From the NCBI GenBank assembly GCA_004020545.1, contig SAQE01000043.1, positions 1 through 52,507 on the forward strand: a stretch of DNA of 52,507 nucleotides, given 5' to 3'. The position numbers were made by a program, and so were the translations under genes. Of this stretch, positions 1 through 9,200 are shown in pieces (within the stretch, counting starts at the first letter, position 1; each line of letters starts with the position of its first letter). Origin of the DNA: Mesorhizobium sp. (GTDB taxonomy: Bacteria; Pseudomonadota; Alphaproteobacteria; Rhizobiales; Rhizobiaceae). The notes beneath the pieces were generated by a model. That model was not told the DNA's origin. It was given only the letters and a program-made list of their open reading frames with translations, and did no database searches.

Positions 1-1
1 C

Positions 2-379
2 TACACGGCGAACCCGATCACCTGCGCGGCTGCACTTGCGAATGTCGGCATCTGGCACGACGAGCCTGTAGCGGAGCGCGTGGCCGCCCTGTCGCGGATG
101 CAGGCGGGGAAGGTTGCGCGCTTTAGCGAGCATCCGCGTTTCGAGAATGTGCGCACGGCCGGCACCATAGCCGCGCTCGACCTCAGTGTCGGCAATGCCG
201 GCTATCTCGCCGAGGTCGGGCCAAAGTTGCGCGCCTTCTTCCTCGAGCGCGGATTGCTGGTCAGGCCGCTCGGCAACGTCATCTACGTGCTGCCGCCCTA
301 CTGCGTGACATCCGATGAACTCGACCGGCTCTACGTGGCAATAGACGAGGCGGCCGGACTTGCGGGCGACAAAAGATGA
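2..379 (+). CDS. bioA: adenosylmethionine-8-amino-7-oxononanoate aminotransferase, C-terminal part
   Basis: This is the 3' end of a gene that begins before the window. The visible 125 residues match the end of BioA, the PLP-dependent class III aminotransferase that turns 8-amino-7-oxononanoate into 7,8-diaminononanoate in biotin synthesis. Recognisable parts are the small-domain start ([11 protein letters not shown]), the [17 protein letters not shown] segment near the C-terminus that packs over the active site, and the closing helix. The catalytic lysine lies upstream and cannot be checked. Its stop overlaps the start of the next gene in an ATGA, which indicates an operon with bioZ, as in other rhizobial biotin clusters. 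The assignment to BioA rather than another class III aminotransferase rests on these C-terminal motifs plus the bioZ neighbour. Confidence 0.88.
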   Translation, partial: YTANPITCAAALANVGIWHDEPVAERVAALSRMQAGKVARFSEHPRFENVRTAGTIAALDLSVGNAGYLAEVGPKLRAFFLERGLLVRPLGNVIYVLPPYCVTSDELDRLYVAIDEAAGLAGDKR

Positions 380-1359
380 ACCGCACGGCGCGTATCGTAG
401 GCCTCGGCCATCATGTGCCGGCTCGCCGAGTCGGCAATGCCGAGATCGAGGCAAGCCTCGGGCTGGAGGCGGGCTGGATCGAGGGGCGCACCGGCATCCG
501 CTCGCGTTTCTGGGCGGAGCCCGGCGATACGCTTTCGGGACTAGCAGCTAAGGCTGGCGACATGGCGCTACGGGCCGCCGGCATCGATCGCAAGGAAATC
601 GGCCTGCTTCTCTTGGCAACGTCGACGCCTGACCACCTGCTGCCGCCGAGCGCGCCGCTGGTGGCCCACAGGCTCGGCCTCGAAAGGGCCGGCGGGATCG
701 ACCTGGCGGGCGCCTGCGCGGGATTCATCTATGCCATGACCTTCGCCGACGGCTTCGTGCGCATGCACAACAAGCCGGCCATTGTCGTCGCCGCCAACAT
801 ACTGAGCCGTCGCATCAATCCGGCCGAGCGGGCGAGCGCCGTGCTCTTCGCCGACGCCGCGGGCGCCGTGGTGCTCGCCCCGTCCAGCGATCCCGGCCAC
901 GGCATCCTCGGCTCCTCTTTCGCCTCGGACGGGTCCGCCTATGGCCTGATCCACATCCCGGCCGGCGGCAGCAACCGTCCCTTTACGGAAGAAATCGAAA
1001 TCACCGAAACCCGCATGACGATCGCGAACGGCCGCGAGGTCTTCGCCAAGGCGGTGGAGATGATGAGCCGTTGCGCAAACGAGGCGCTGGAGGCGGCCGG
1101 TCTTTCGACGCCGGACGTCGCCCGTTTCGTGCCGCATCAGGCCAATGCCCGCATCTTCAACGCCGTCGGCAAGTCGCTCGGCATCGAGGATGAGCGCATC
1201 GTCAAAACCATTGCCGACTATGGCAACTCGTCGGCCGCAACGATCCCCCTGTCGCTGTCGATCACGCACAGCGCCAAACCCCTTCAGCCTGGCGAGAAAC
1301 TACTGCTGGCGGCCGCCGGCGCAGGCCTGACCGGCGGGGCGCTGGTGATGGGCGTTTAG
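376..1359 (+). CDS. bioZ: FabH-like 3-ketoacyl-ACP synthase BioZ
   Basis: This is a 327-residue thiolase-fold condensing enzyme of the KAS III family. The Cys-His-Asn triad is visible: C114 in GACAGF, H254 in VPHQAN and N284 in [10 protein letters not shown]. The C-terminal glycine-rich loop ([15 protein letters not shown]) is also present. In rhizobia and Agrobacterium a FabH paralogue at the end of the bio operon, BioZ, makes the pimelate precursor by condensing a glutaryl thioester with malonyl-ACP. Its position directly behind bioA with a 4-base overlap supports that role over housekeeping FabH. Length is normal. Substrate choice is inferred from context and not visible in the sequence. 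Confidence 0.88.
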   Translation: MNRTARIVGLGHHVPARRVGNAEIEASLGLEAGWIEGRTGIRSRFWAEPGDTLSGLAAKAGDMALRAAGIDRKEIGLLLLATSTPDHLLPPSAPLVAHRLGLERAGGIDLAGACAGFIYAMTFADGFVRMHNKPAIVVAANILSRRINPAERASAVLFADAAGAVVLAPSSDPGHGILGSSFASDGSAYGLIHIPAGGSNRPFTEEIEITETRMTIANGREVFAKAVEMMSRCANEALEAAGLSTPDVARFVPHQANARIFNAVGKSLGIEDERIVKTIADYGNSSAATIPLSLSITHSAKPLQPGEKLLLAAAGAGLTGGALVMGV

Positions 1360-1524
1360 CTCGGAATCTCGTGCCGATCGGGCCGTAAGCAGATAGTCCT
1401 CTTCCGGATGATTGAACTAGAAAGCCAGCCTTTGCCGTGAACCCAACGCACAGCGGCCTCGTTCAGGATTTGGCCAAGGCGTGTTTCCGCGCTGCGGTTT
1501 CGTAGAGTAAGCTTGGCGTTGTAC

Positions 1525-1770
1525 TCAGGTCAGCCCGGTCGTGACAATCTGCGTCGTCGTCCACATGTGCGATGCTATCGCCGCGCAGGCGCGCGCGACA
1601 TCTCGGGCAATGACAGCATCTGCGATATCCCTGTGCTCTTGCGCTACGTCGCGTTCTGATCTTGCCAGCGGCACCGAAAGCAGGCGGTGCCAAACGTCGC
1701 CTGTGCGGCGCAAAGCTGCCATCAGCCCGCGCTATACCCGGTGGAATGTGGCGAGTGTGCAGCCTCCTGG
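1525..1770 (-). pseudogene. remnant of a GntR-family (FCD domain) transcriptional regulator
   Basis: Read on the minus strand, the last 65 codons match the end of an FCD ligand-binding domain: an RLLSVPLARSE helix, then a QEHRDIADAVIARD segment and a closing SHMW helix containing the usual metal-binding histidine. Just upstream in the same frame a typical FHRV motif is followed directly by a stop codon. No winged-helix N-terminus can be found. The gene is therefore broken and probably inactive. Family assignment is by motif recognition. Ligand and targets are unknown. Confidence 0.55.
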
Positions 1771-1823
1771 CGGCCGCCGAAGCCCACGCACAAAGAGCCG
1801 CGTCCGATGGCTCGACCGCTACT

Positions 1824-1980
1824 CTAAGACTGGAGAATGGTGTCGATCTCCTCAAGTAATGAGTAGCAGTAGGAGACTCGCTCCGGCGCCTGCCGCGCGA
1901 ATTCCACAAAATATTCCGCCGCGCGCATCACTGCCAATTCATCGCCGATGGATCCCTCCAGCCCCAGCCACCCGATCCGA
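1824..1980 (-). other. unassigned open fragment, possibly part of a broken gene
   Basis: The minus strand carries about 50 sense codons ending in EIDTILQS and a stop. Amino-acid composition is protein-like (ELAVMRAAEYFVEF, then SYCYSLLEEID), but there is no start codon with a ribosome binding site. It lies behind the GntR remnant and may be from the same or another decayed gene. I do not recognise the family. Confidence 0.25.
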
Positions 1981-2474
1981 TGACGCTTGGCGCGCCAAGG
2001 GAGGCGGCTGGCGAGGTCGGGCTTGGCAAATCGGAGCGCAGCGGGGAGATCGAACCACCGACCTCAGATGATCTGAAGGCAGGCGAAGGAGTCACCCTCT
2101 TCCGGCCTCCGGTACTGTCCCACGATGAATGGGAATTGCGGCAGGAAAACCTGGCCGCGATCCTCAGATCGCGACGTTTTGGAGAGGCTGTGCAGATTGA
2201 CGTCGACGGCGATGCACTCCTCGGGATCGAGGCACATGAGTTTTTTCTGGATGACCAGCTGTTCGCAGAAGGGTGGTCCGCCCGCGAACCTAACCCTATT
2301 GTGATCCATGTTAATCGTCTGAATGCGGAGATTCATCATCGCGCACAGCAGATCGCGGATATTTCCGGTGACTGTGTGCTTGTGCCGGACATCAACGCAC
2401 CGACGGACTGGGTCGTCTTGACGCCCGATCCAATGCAGAAGGCGGCCGGAAACTGGGCGACGGCGGAGCGGTAG
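1980..2474 (+). CDS. hypothetical protein
   Basis: This open frame of 164 codons has protein-like composition from about residue 35 onward. It is rich in acidic residues, with alternating hydrophobic stretches such as AVQIDVDGDALLGIEA and DISGDCVLVPDIN. No signal peptide, membrane helix or known motif is seen. The first 30 codons run through a tRNA-like sequence and have no Shine-Dalgarno site, so the true start is probably further in and the gene may be a fragment. A shorter minus-strand frame (2064-2339) overlaps and cannot be excluded. Function unknown. Confidence 0.4.
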   Translation: MTLGAPREAAGEVGLGKSERSGEIEPPTSDDLKAGEGVTLFRPPVLSHDEWELRQENLAAILRSRRFGEAVQIDVDGDALLGIEAHEFFLDDQLFAEGWSAREPNPIVIHVNRLNAEIHHRAQQIADISGDCVLVPDINAPTDWVVLTPDPMQKAAGNWATAER

Positions 2475-2944
2475 CAGATAATGCCCGCGACATGCTTGCT
2501 AAGACGAGGCAGCTAGGTTCAGCAGGATATCAGTCGCGCTGCTGGGAGTCCTCATCCGTTCGTTTGGCTTGCCACTCGCAGTCGTCGACGAGTTCGTTCA
2601 GCGCCTCGGCAATGTGCGGATACTCGAAGGCAATTCCTTGGCCCAGCCCCAATACGTTGCCGCCTTTGCACCGATCCAGATTGTCGCGTCGCCCTGCAAG
2701 TGAGTCCTAGCGCCGCACAGGTTTGCCTTGACAAGAGGGATTCCTCCAGCATGGGTTTACTCTGAAAGAGGTGGAGCGCCTCTCGCACGGACTCCGCCAG
2801 CCGCGCAGTGGGTCGTCTGAAAATCACGAATGAACCACTTGCGTGATGGCGACGTTTAACCGCCATCTCTGTGAACCCCCTCACAGACGATGAAGAGGGT
2901 TCGGCACAAATGTGACCTGCGGAAACCGGCACGGTAATTTCGAT
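2475..2944. other. low-density stretch with a possible broken minus-strand gene
   Basis: No complete gene is evident. On the minus strand, 2714-2530 is open and reads like protein (GLGQGIAFEYPHIAEALNEL, then DDCEWQAK, stop at 2530). The neighbouring frame, from about 2830 to 2740, also looks coding (LAESVREALHLFQSKP). Joining them requires a frameshift near 2715. This may be one small decayed gene. I do not recognise it. Confidence 0.25.
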
Positions 2945-2965
2945 CAGCCTTCGCGTTTTTATAAT
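2944..2965 (+). promoter_or_regulatory. predicted promoter of the small secreted protein gene
   Basis: A perfect TATAAT -10 box lies at 2960-2965, with weak -35 candidates (TTTCGA or ATTTCG) 16-17 bases upstream. The expected transcript start would be about 2972, some 18 bases before the ATG at 2990, just enough for the Shine-Dalgarno sequence. Confidence 0.4.
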
Positions 2966-2989
2966 GCAGTTTGAACCTGGAGCGAACAG

Positions 2990-3283
2990 ATGCGGATCTC
3001 GTTTGTCTGCAGTGCCATTTTTGCCGCCACGGCATTCGCCGCTCCGGCAATGGCGACCACTGATGCCTATGTCCTTGTCGAGACCCTGCCGGGCGCTGCC
3101 GTTGACACAAATTGGGGCTTCGCCCAGTGCAAAGGACTGCCTCACAGCTTCCGGCCAAACGAGATGGTCGTCCAGATCGGATGCGATGATCTGGCCAGCC
3201 TGAACAAGGCTGTCGGCACGGACATCCCAGCGATGCAAGGCGTCAAGCGCGTCACGTTGTGGATGCTGGAAACCGGGCAATAA
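2990..3283 (+). CDS. small secreted protein of unknown function
   Basis: This 97-residue protein begins with a clear Sec signal peptide (MRISFVCSAIFAATAFAAPA, cleavage likely after PAMA near residue 22). The mature part of about 75 residues has two cysteines (in FAQCKGL and QIGCDD), consistent with a periplasmic disulfide. A GGAG Shine-Dalgarno sequence 7 bases before the ATG and a TATAAT box upstream support the start. It stands alone between decayed sequence and the AT-rich region. I do not recognise a family. Confidence 0.7.
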   Translation: MRISFVCSAIFAATAFAAPAMATTDAYVLVETLPGAAVDTNWGFAQCKGLPHSFRPNEMVVQIGCDDLASLNKAVGTDIPAMQGVKRVTLWMLETGQ

Positions 3284-3726
3284 TATGTTGACGTAAATAG
3301 CTGATTTTATTTCGTCTTTGTTTTCGAATGGCGTCTTTTTAGTGGTAGACTCTGATATGTTTGGAGTTAAAGCAAAAATATAATCGTTTTCTTGGCATAT
3401 GATGGAACTCAAAAGAAAATATCAAGGCCATCAACTTAGTTAGAATGGAATTGTAAATGTAAAACAAATATATATATTACGGAATAGTCCCTTCAGACAA
3501 ATGGAGTCCATAGCTTAAGCGGCGGCGTTCGCAGCCGCGGTTTTCATCGAGGCCCAAAAGACGCATCGTCTGGCGGATGCTTGTGTCGCGAACGCTCAAT
3601 CGGTCGACGAACAGGGTCCGCACGCCCAAAGCCGGTTTCACGACGCCGGTGCGAAAAGCTGAGACATTAACGAACAGTTAACTACATCGCAGCTTCAGTT
3701 AACGATAAATAAAAGTGCCACACGCA
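3284..3726. other. non-coding stretch, AT-rich then GC-rich
   Basis: 3290-3510 is strikingly AT-rich compared with the rest of the window and holds no convincing frame. 3515-3660 is GC-rich and open on the minus strand for about 50 codons (VVKPALGVRTLFVDRLSVRD and so on), which may be a gene fragment. The AT-rich block sits just ahead of the promoter for the large exported-protein cluster. An AT block of this kind is common at silencer-bound or horizontally acquired promoters, but that is inference. Confidence 0.3.
3667..3703. promoter_or_regulatory. direct TTAAC/CAGTTAAC repeats, possible operator
   Basis: Two exact copies of CAGTTAAC lie at 3675-3682 and 3696-3703, 21 bases apart (two helical turns), with a third TTAAC at 3667-3671. 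GTTAAC is self-complementary. They sit 24-60 bases upstream of the predicted -35 box, where an activator or repressor could bind. No regulator is identified in the window. Confidence 0.35.
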
Positions 3727-3755
3727 TTGCATCTACCGCTAAAATATCCTATTAT
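3727..3755 (+). promoter_or_regulatory. predicted sigma-70-type promoter of the exported-protein cluster
   Basis: TTGCAT (3727-3732) and TATTAT (3750-3755) are separated by exactly 17 bases in an AT-rich setting. The first cluster gene starts at 3823, giving a leader of about 60 bases. No other promoter-like sequence is apparent between the overlapping genes that follow. Confidence 0.5.
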
Positions 3756-3822
3756 ACATACTTTACATAAGTCAGCCAGCAAATAGATAGTCGCGTTGCA
3801 CTGGGCAGCGGGGGGTCTTGCT

Positions 3823-4947
3823 GTGTCAAGCTTTTTCAAGTGCTTAGATAAGCTCGCAATATTTCTAGCGCCTGCTGCCGTTGGACTTGCAACGTCTGGT
3901 AGTATCGTGCCGGCGGCTGGGCAGCAGATATGCGGCGCCGCAATAGCCGGTTGTGAATTGCAGTCTGATGCCGCATGCCTTGAACGCACCTATGCGTGCG
4001 GCGAATACGATACCGTCATCCAATCGCTGTTCGTTGAGCGGTTCAAACCGACGCCGGACCAGAAATACTTCGTCGGCGCGTCGTTCTATGGCCGCCACAT
4101 TCGCGAACGCGCCGCCGGCGTGCAATGCGAGATGGTGAAGTTCGCGCGCGAGTACCTGAGCGACTACCTGTCCGGCGTCGAGGCTGAATTCACCACCAGC
4201 GGCTCGTTCGGCACGATGCGACAGATGGATCAGATCTATCATGCCGCGCAGATGCTGAACGACCTCGGCGACGTTACCGGCTGCCCGGAATCGGCGCTGA
4301 CCCGCGCCACTGTCGAGGACATCGCCCGCAGCGAAGCCGTGCGCTATGGGCGCTCGGTGTTCCTGCAGCCGCCGCCGGAAGCTCGTTCCTCGTTCGAGAC
4401 GCTGCAACTGGCGCTGAGAAGCTTCGTCAGCCGGGCGTCCGATCTCGAAACGGGGATCGCGCTGCGCCGCGTCGAGATCAAGTCGGCCGATACGCACCTG
4501 AAGGCGATCCGCGTCATCTTCACCGAGATTTTCGGACCGGTGACCGGGGCGGGCGCGACGCTGGTCGCCAACACGTCGATCCTCGATGGCCTGGCCGCGA
4601 AGACGACGCAGATGCTGCGCTCCGTCGAAGTTTCGGAGGGCGAATTCAAGCGGGCGCTCGGCAATGTCACGCCGGAGCAATACGCCAATCTCAATCGCGA
4701 CACGGTCGCCAGCGCGGAGGATTTTCTCAAGATCTCCGCCTTCCACATCAACATGATCGGGGTGCTGCTGCCGACCGATCCGGCAAAGCCGTTCTGGCAG
4801 CTGGATGCCGAAGTCCATGCCGACAACGCGGCCCAAGGCGCCTTCAACGATCTCGCCAAGATAAAGGCCGACTGGAAGGCGCATGGCGCCGCGACCGGAA
4901 TCTGCGCCCAGGCCGGCGCGGCCGACAGGGTGTGGTTCTGCCGATGA
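3823..4947 (+). CDS. exported helical protein, first gene of the toxin-like cluster
   Basis: This 374-residue protein starts with an N-terminal hydrophobic export sequence (KLAIFLAPAAVGLATSG, cleavage plausible near AAGQQ). GTG at 3823 is preferred over the TTG at 3796 because a GGGGGG purine run lies 7 bases before it. The mature N-terminus has closely spaced cysteines (QQICG, GCELQ, AACLERTYACGEY), suggesting a disulfide-bonded head. The remainder is predicted mostly alpha-helical (SSFETLQLALRSFVSRASDL and later helices) and it ends in VWFCR. I do not recognise a family. Its stop overlaps the next start (ATGA), so it is the head of an operon and probably a partner of the proteins behind it. 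Confidence 0.78.
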   Translation: MSSFFKCLDKLAIFLAPAAVGLATSGSIVPAAGQQICGAAIAGCELQSDAACLERTYACGEYDTVIQSLFVERFKPTPDQKYFVGASFYGRHIRERAAGVQCEMVKFAREYLSDYLSGVEAEFTTSGSFGTMRQMDQIYHAAQMLNDLGDVTGCPESALTRATVEDIARSEAVRYGRSVFLQPPPEARSSFETLQLALRSFVSRASDLETGIALRRVEIKSADTHLKAIRVIFTEIFGPVTGAGATLVANTSILDGLAAKTTQMLRSVEVSEGEFKRALGNVTPEQYANLNRDTVASAEDFLKISAFHINMIGVLLPTDPAKPFWQLDAEVHADNAAQGAFNDLAKIKADWKAHGAATGICAQAGAADRVWFCR

Positions 4948-6272
4948 CAAGCTTGCGAAACATCGCCCTGTCCCTGATCGTCGGCTGCGTACTGGCCGAT
5001 CCGGCCGGCGCCGCGTCGATCCTGGAGCGCGCCTACACCTCGGAGAAGCTCGACGGCTTCTGGAACGCGACGCTCTCCAACGCGACACCCCAGGCAAGCC
5101 GGTTCAGCCTGCTCGCCCCCGGTCCCGCGGCAGTGGAACCGAGCCACGAGCCGACGCAGCCCGATTTCGGCTTGCCGTTCACCGGCGAGGTGATCGGCGA
5201 GGCCTCGGGTTCCTCCGGCGCGAACCACAATGTCGGCTTTCCGGTCATCCCGCTTTCGGCCGACGACGCCTCGGTGCTGTTGCGGCGGCTGGCCTGGTCG
5301 GAGATCTATCTCAGCCGCTACCGTTATTTCGCCCCGGTCTCGACCGACAGCGCCGAAGAGCTTGGCGCCCTCGTCGGCCGGCAATATGCCGCCGCCGTCG
5401 AAGCCTATCTGATCACCGGGCGGCTCTACTTCTCCGGCGCCGACCTGCCGGAGAAATGCCGCCACCTGACGCGCATGAACGAGATCGATGCCGGGCCTTT
5501 GTCCGGCGCCAGCGCGGACGCCCTACCCGCGGCCTGGCGTCCGTTGTTCCCGATCGTCGAGGCGGTGCGCACACGGCTCGGCACGGACGCGCTGGCGAAG
5601 CTGGTCTGTTCGGCCAAGCCGGTGCGCGGGCGCGCCGAGACGACCAACCTGATCGAGACACGGGTGCGCGGGCAGATGATCAAGGCGGTCCGGGACAAGG
5701 TCGACGACACGCTCAACCTGATGAACGCCGCCTCGACCCAATACCAGTCGCTGGTCAACGAGATGGACGTGACGATCAAGTCGGCCGAGGTGATGGAACT
5801 GGAGCGCGTGCTCGGCAACGCCCAGGCCAACATGGTGCTCGTCAAGGAGGACCAGCTCAAGGCGGCCGAGACGATCGCGACGCTGCAGGCCGTCGATCTC
5901 TCCAGCCTCAACCAACCGGATTCGCTGAAAGAGTTCGAAGACGGCAAGGCAAGGATGACGCAGATCGTCGGGCAGATCGAAGGCGTGATGACGGCCCTGT
6001 CCGACCTCTCCCACGTGGTCGATGATCCGACAATCACGGCGGAGCTTTCTTCCTGCGCAGGACTGGCCGGGGCGTATTCGGCCCTCGACCTGACGCTCGA
6101 CACCGGCACGCTGACCGCCAAGATCGATGGCCCCTACGAGGATTGCCTCAACCATGCCCGCGCGGTTGTCGCCCGGTTCCAGAATCCATCGCTCTCCAAG
6201 GCGCAGATGGCCGCGCTTGCCCGGCACGTGCGCCAGATTTCCGAGGTCTTTCTGACGACGGGGCAACCATGA
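4944..6272 (+). CDS. exported helical/coiled-coil protein
   Basis: This 442-residue protein has a signal peptide (residues 1-23, ending PAGA before ASILERAYT). The start at 4944 is set by the ATGA overlap with the previous gene. A GTG 12 bases upstream would spoil the signal sequence. Residues about 30-210 are mixed, and 230-370 form amphipathic helices with heptad-like spacing (VMELERVLGNAQANM, KAAETIATLQAV). Four cysteines are visible (EKCRH, LVCSA, SSCAG, EDCLN). No enzymatic motif is seen. Layout is similar to the first and fourth cluster proteins (exported, helical, Cys-bounded), but I could not establish sequence homology by eye. Confidence 0.78.
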   Translation: MTSLRNIALSLIVGCVLADPAGAASILERAYTSEKLDGFWNATLSNATPQASRFSLLAPGPAAVEPSHEPTQPDFGLPFTGEVIGEASGSSGANHNVGFPVIPLSADDASVLLRRLAWSEIYLSRYRYFAPVSTDSAEELGALVGRQYAAAVEAYLITGRLYFSGADLPEKCRHLTRMNEIDAGPLSGASADALPAAWRPLFPIVEAVRTRLGTDALAKLVCSAKPVRGRAETTNLIETRVRGQMIKAVRDKVDDTLNLMNAASTQYQSLVNEMDVTIKSAEVMELERVLGNAQANMVLVKEDQLKAAETIATLQAVDLSSLNQPDSLKEFEDGKARMTQIVGQIEGVMTALSDLSHVVDDPTITAELSSCAGLAGAYSALDLTLDTGTLTAKIDGPYEDCLNHARAVVARFQNPSLSKAQMAALARHVRQISEVFLTTGQP

Positions 6273-9200
6273 GACGGTTTTTCCTGCTTTGCGGACTTGT
6301 TGCCGGCATCGTCTTCGGCGCTGCGGGAATGGCGCGCGCGCAAGACTGCATGGCGCTCGACGTCGACGCGGCCGCCGGCCATGCCGGCGAGCTGACGACC
6401 CTGCTCAAGATCGCCAATTTCCGCGCCGACGTGAAATACATGGGTGAAGTCGCCACCGAACTCGAACAGTTCCTGACGACCTGCGGCGATGAGGCGACCG
6501 GACGGCTGGCAATCGTGTGCGATTTCGACTGCCACCTGCAACTCGGACGCTATCGCCTGTTCCTCGCCGCCGACATGCCCTTCCTGTCGTCGGCAAGCGG
6601 CGTCAGCCGCAACGATACGCCGGTTTCGCCGCAAGCGGCGCAGGAATTCGGCCGGCAAGGCATCGAGATTGTCGACCGGGGCCTTCGCATTCTCGCTCGA
6701 CAACAAGGCGGTGACCAGGGCACCGCGGCGGGAGAAGATGCGAGTTATCGCACCTTCGTGCGGCAGCTGACCGCGCTGTCGTCACTGAAGATCCAGCTCC
6801 TGATGAACACCGGCGACGTTTGGTACCAGACCGTCTCGGAGGCACGCGTCAAGGCGCTCGACTTCCTGGTTAGCGATACGCTGGGTGCGGTCGGAGGCGC
6901 CGGCCTCGACAGCCAACCCAACCTCTCCAAGGCCTACACCAACTACGAGGCCGCGATGTGGGTGCTGGTCGAGACACAGATGGATATTCCGGGCGAGTCC
7001 ACCTACGACGACCTGCGTGCCGACCTGCTGCTGCAGCAGAGCGACCTCGATGCGCGCATGGACAGCGTTCGCAAGGGCTTCCTGTTCCTTAATATCGACC
7101 CGATGCAGTTCACGACGATCCCGTTCGAGGAACTGCAGCAGGCCCTGACCGAAAGCGAGCAGCGGTTGACCGAGGTCGAGCGCAATGTCGAGGCGCTGGT
7201 TGAGCGGTGGTACGCCAACAAGGAAGGCGAAGCGACGCGCGCGCTCGACGAGGAGCGGACGATCCGCAGCCAGGAAGTCAACCTTATCGCCCACAAGATC
7301 GGCAAGCTGGAGCACGAGGCGCAGGCCTTCGCCACCACTGTCCAACAAGAGATCAACGCGGTCGACGCCGAGAAGGACACGTTCGGCTATCGCCAGCAGA
7401 TCAGATCGCTGGAGATCGAGCTCGGCACCAAGATCGCCGAGTTCGAGAACCAGCGCCGTCAGATCAATGACAGGCAGGAACTCGACCTGATCGTGCTGTC
7501 CAAGGAGGCCGAAGTCGAGCGGCGCAACGAACTGCGCTGGCTGCTGAACTGGGAAATGACGCAGATGAACCTCGATCTGCAGATTTCCTCGCTCGAGAGC
7601 CAGATCACCGAATATGCCCGCCAGACGGAGCGCAACGCCAACCAGCTTGAACAGGCCGTTCGCCAGCGGCAGATCCTTCAAACCCAGATCACCAACAACC
7701 AGGGCGCGATCGCCCGCGCCAACGACACAATCACCGAACTGCAACTGCGCCAGACCGACCTCTATCAGCGCCGCCGGGCGGTCGACCGCGAGCAGCTTTG
7801 CGGCATCGAGAATCAGCTCGCCCTGATCGGAGATACGGCCGACCATCCGTTCACGCCGCTGCTCGCGGGCGAACAGGCATGCCAAACCGTGACGCCGGCC
7901 TTCACGCGCAACCAATACGTTGCCCAGATGTGCGGCCCGGACGGTCAGTCGGGCCTCAGGGCCCAGCTCTTGAACTCGCAGACACAAGCGAAAGCGTTCC
8001 TGATGAAGTGCGTCATCGGCAGCGCCGACTTCGCCGATGTCGAGCCGTTGATCGCCGACCAGCAGATGATCACATCGAACATCTCGCTGCCGCAGGAACT
8101 TGCGAACGTGGATTGCGGTTCTTTTTCCCAGACGGAAACGGACTTCGCCAAGAAACTCTACGAAGCCGAGCGGGACGTCTATGTACGAAGAAAGGCGGAC
8201 CTTGAGGAGGCGCGCGACCAGGTCGACGGCCAGTTGACGGAAGTGATCTCCTGGTTCGTCGCGTTCAACGGCACCACCCAGGCCGCGCAGGTCATCCTGA
8301 CCTCGGTGCAAGGTGCATACTCGATCGGCGCCGCGGTGCCCGAAATCATTACCTGCGCCTGCGGTTTGGGCAGCGGCGTCGCGACTGTGGTAGACGTCGC
8401 CAAACCGATCAGGGCGGCCTTGGAAGCGGCCCAATCCATCCTGTCGACGATCATCAACACCGGCCAGATCACTCAAGCGAATATAAATGAAATCAATGCG
8501 CTGAAGCAGCGCCTCACGCAGCTCCGCCAAGCGATCGCACAACTCGATCTTGACAAGGCGCTCAAGGCAAGGGCGCTGGTCGACACGCATTTCCAATTGG
8601 CCGGCCGGTTGGCGCAAGGGGCGCAGGACATCAAGGAATTGGCGCTGCAAGGCTCGATGGCGGCGGTCGATTGCCAAAGCCAGGATCTCAGCATCGACGA
8701 GCAAGTGGCGCGGCTCAAGTCCGACCACGAACGCATCCTCGCCGGACTCGATCTTCAGGCGCGCGAGAACGACTTGCTGAGTTTTCAGATTACAGACCAG
8801 CAGCGAACGATCGACCGGCTGACCAACGAGATCGCGATCCTCAATCTCGAACTCGACAAGCTGTCCCTGTCGGAAGCCCAGCTCAACCAGGACAATGCAC
8901 GTGTCGCCGAACTGGTCGCGGCAACCAACGGCCGCATCGACCGCGTCCGCGCCGCGCAGACAACCGTGACAGGCCTCGCCGAGGAATCAAATGCCTCGAC
9001 CAACCTGATCAACGAACTGCGCAACCGGCAGAAGGACAAGATGCTGGCGCTGAACGATGCCGAACTCGCTTTCGTCGAGCAGCGCATCACGCAGTCGCGC
9101 GGCAACACCGAGGAACTCGTCGCGGGACTGAACCAGGCCAAGGATCTCGGCCTCAAAAGCCGTGCGCTGCAGGACAGCATCCTGAAGTTCCAGAGCAACG

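Noticed and set aside
2552-3412. 286-codon minus-strand frame overlapping the small secreted protein
   Set aside because: No ribosome site. Over the overlap the plus strand has a promoter, a Shine-Dalgarno sequence and a signal peptide. Only its distal end may hold a gene fragment.
6782-8728. 648-codon minus-strand frame antisense to the long coiled-coil gene
   Set aside because: Its Leu/Asp/Val-rich composition mirrors the plus-strand coding pattern. The plus frame has a signal peptide and operon overlaps.
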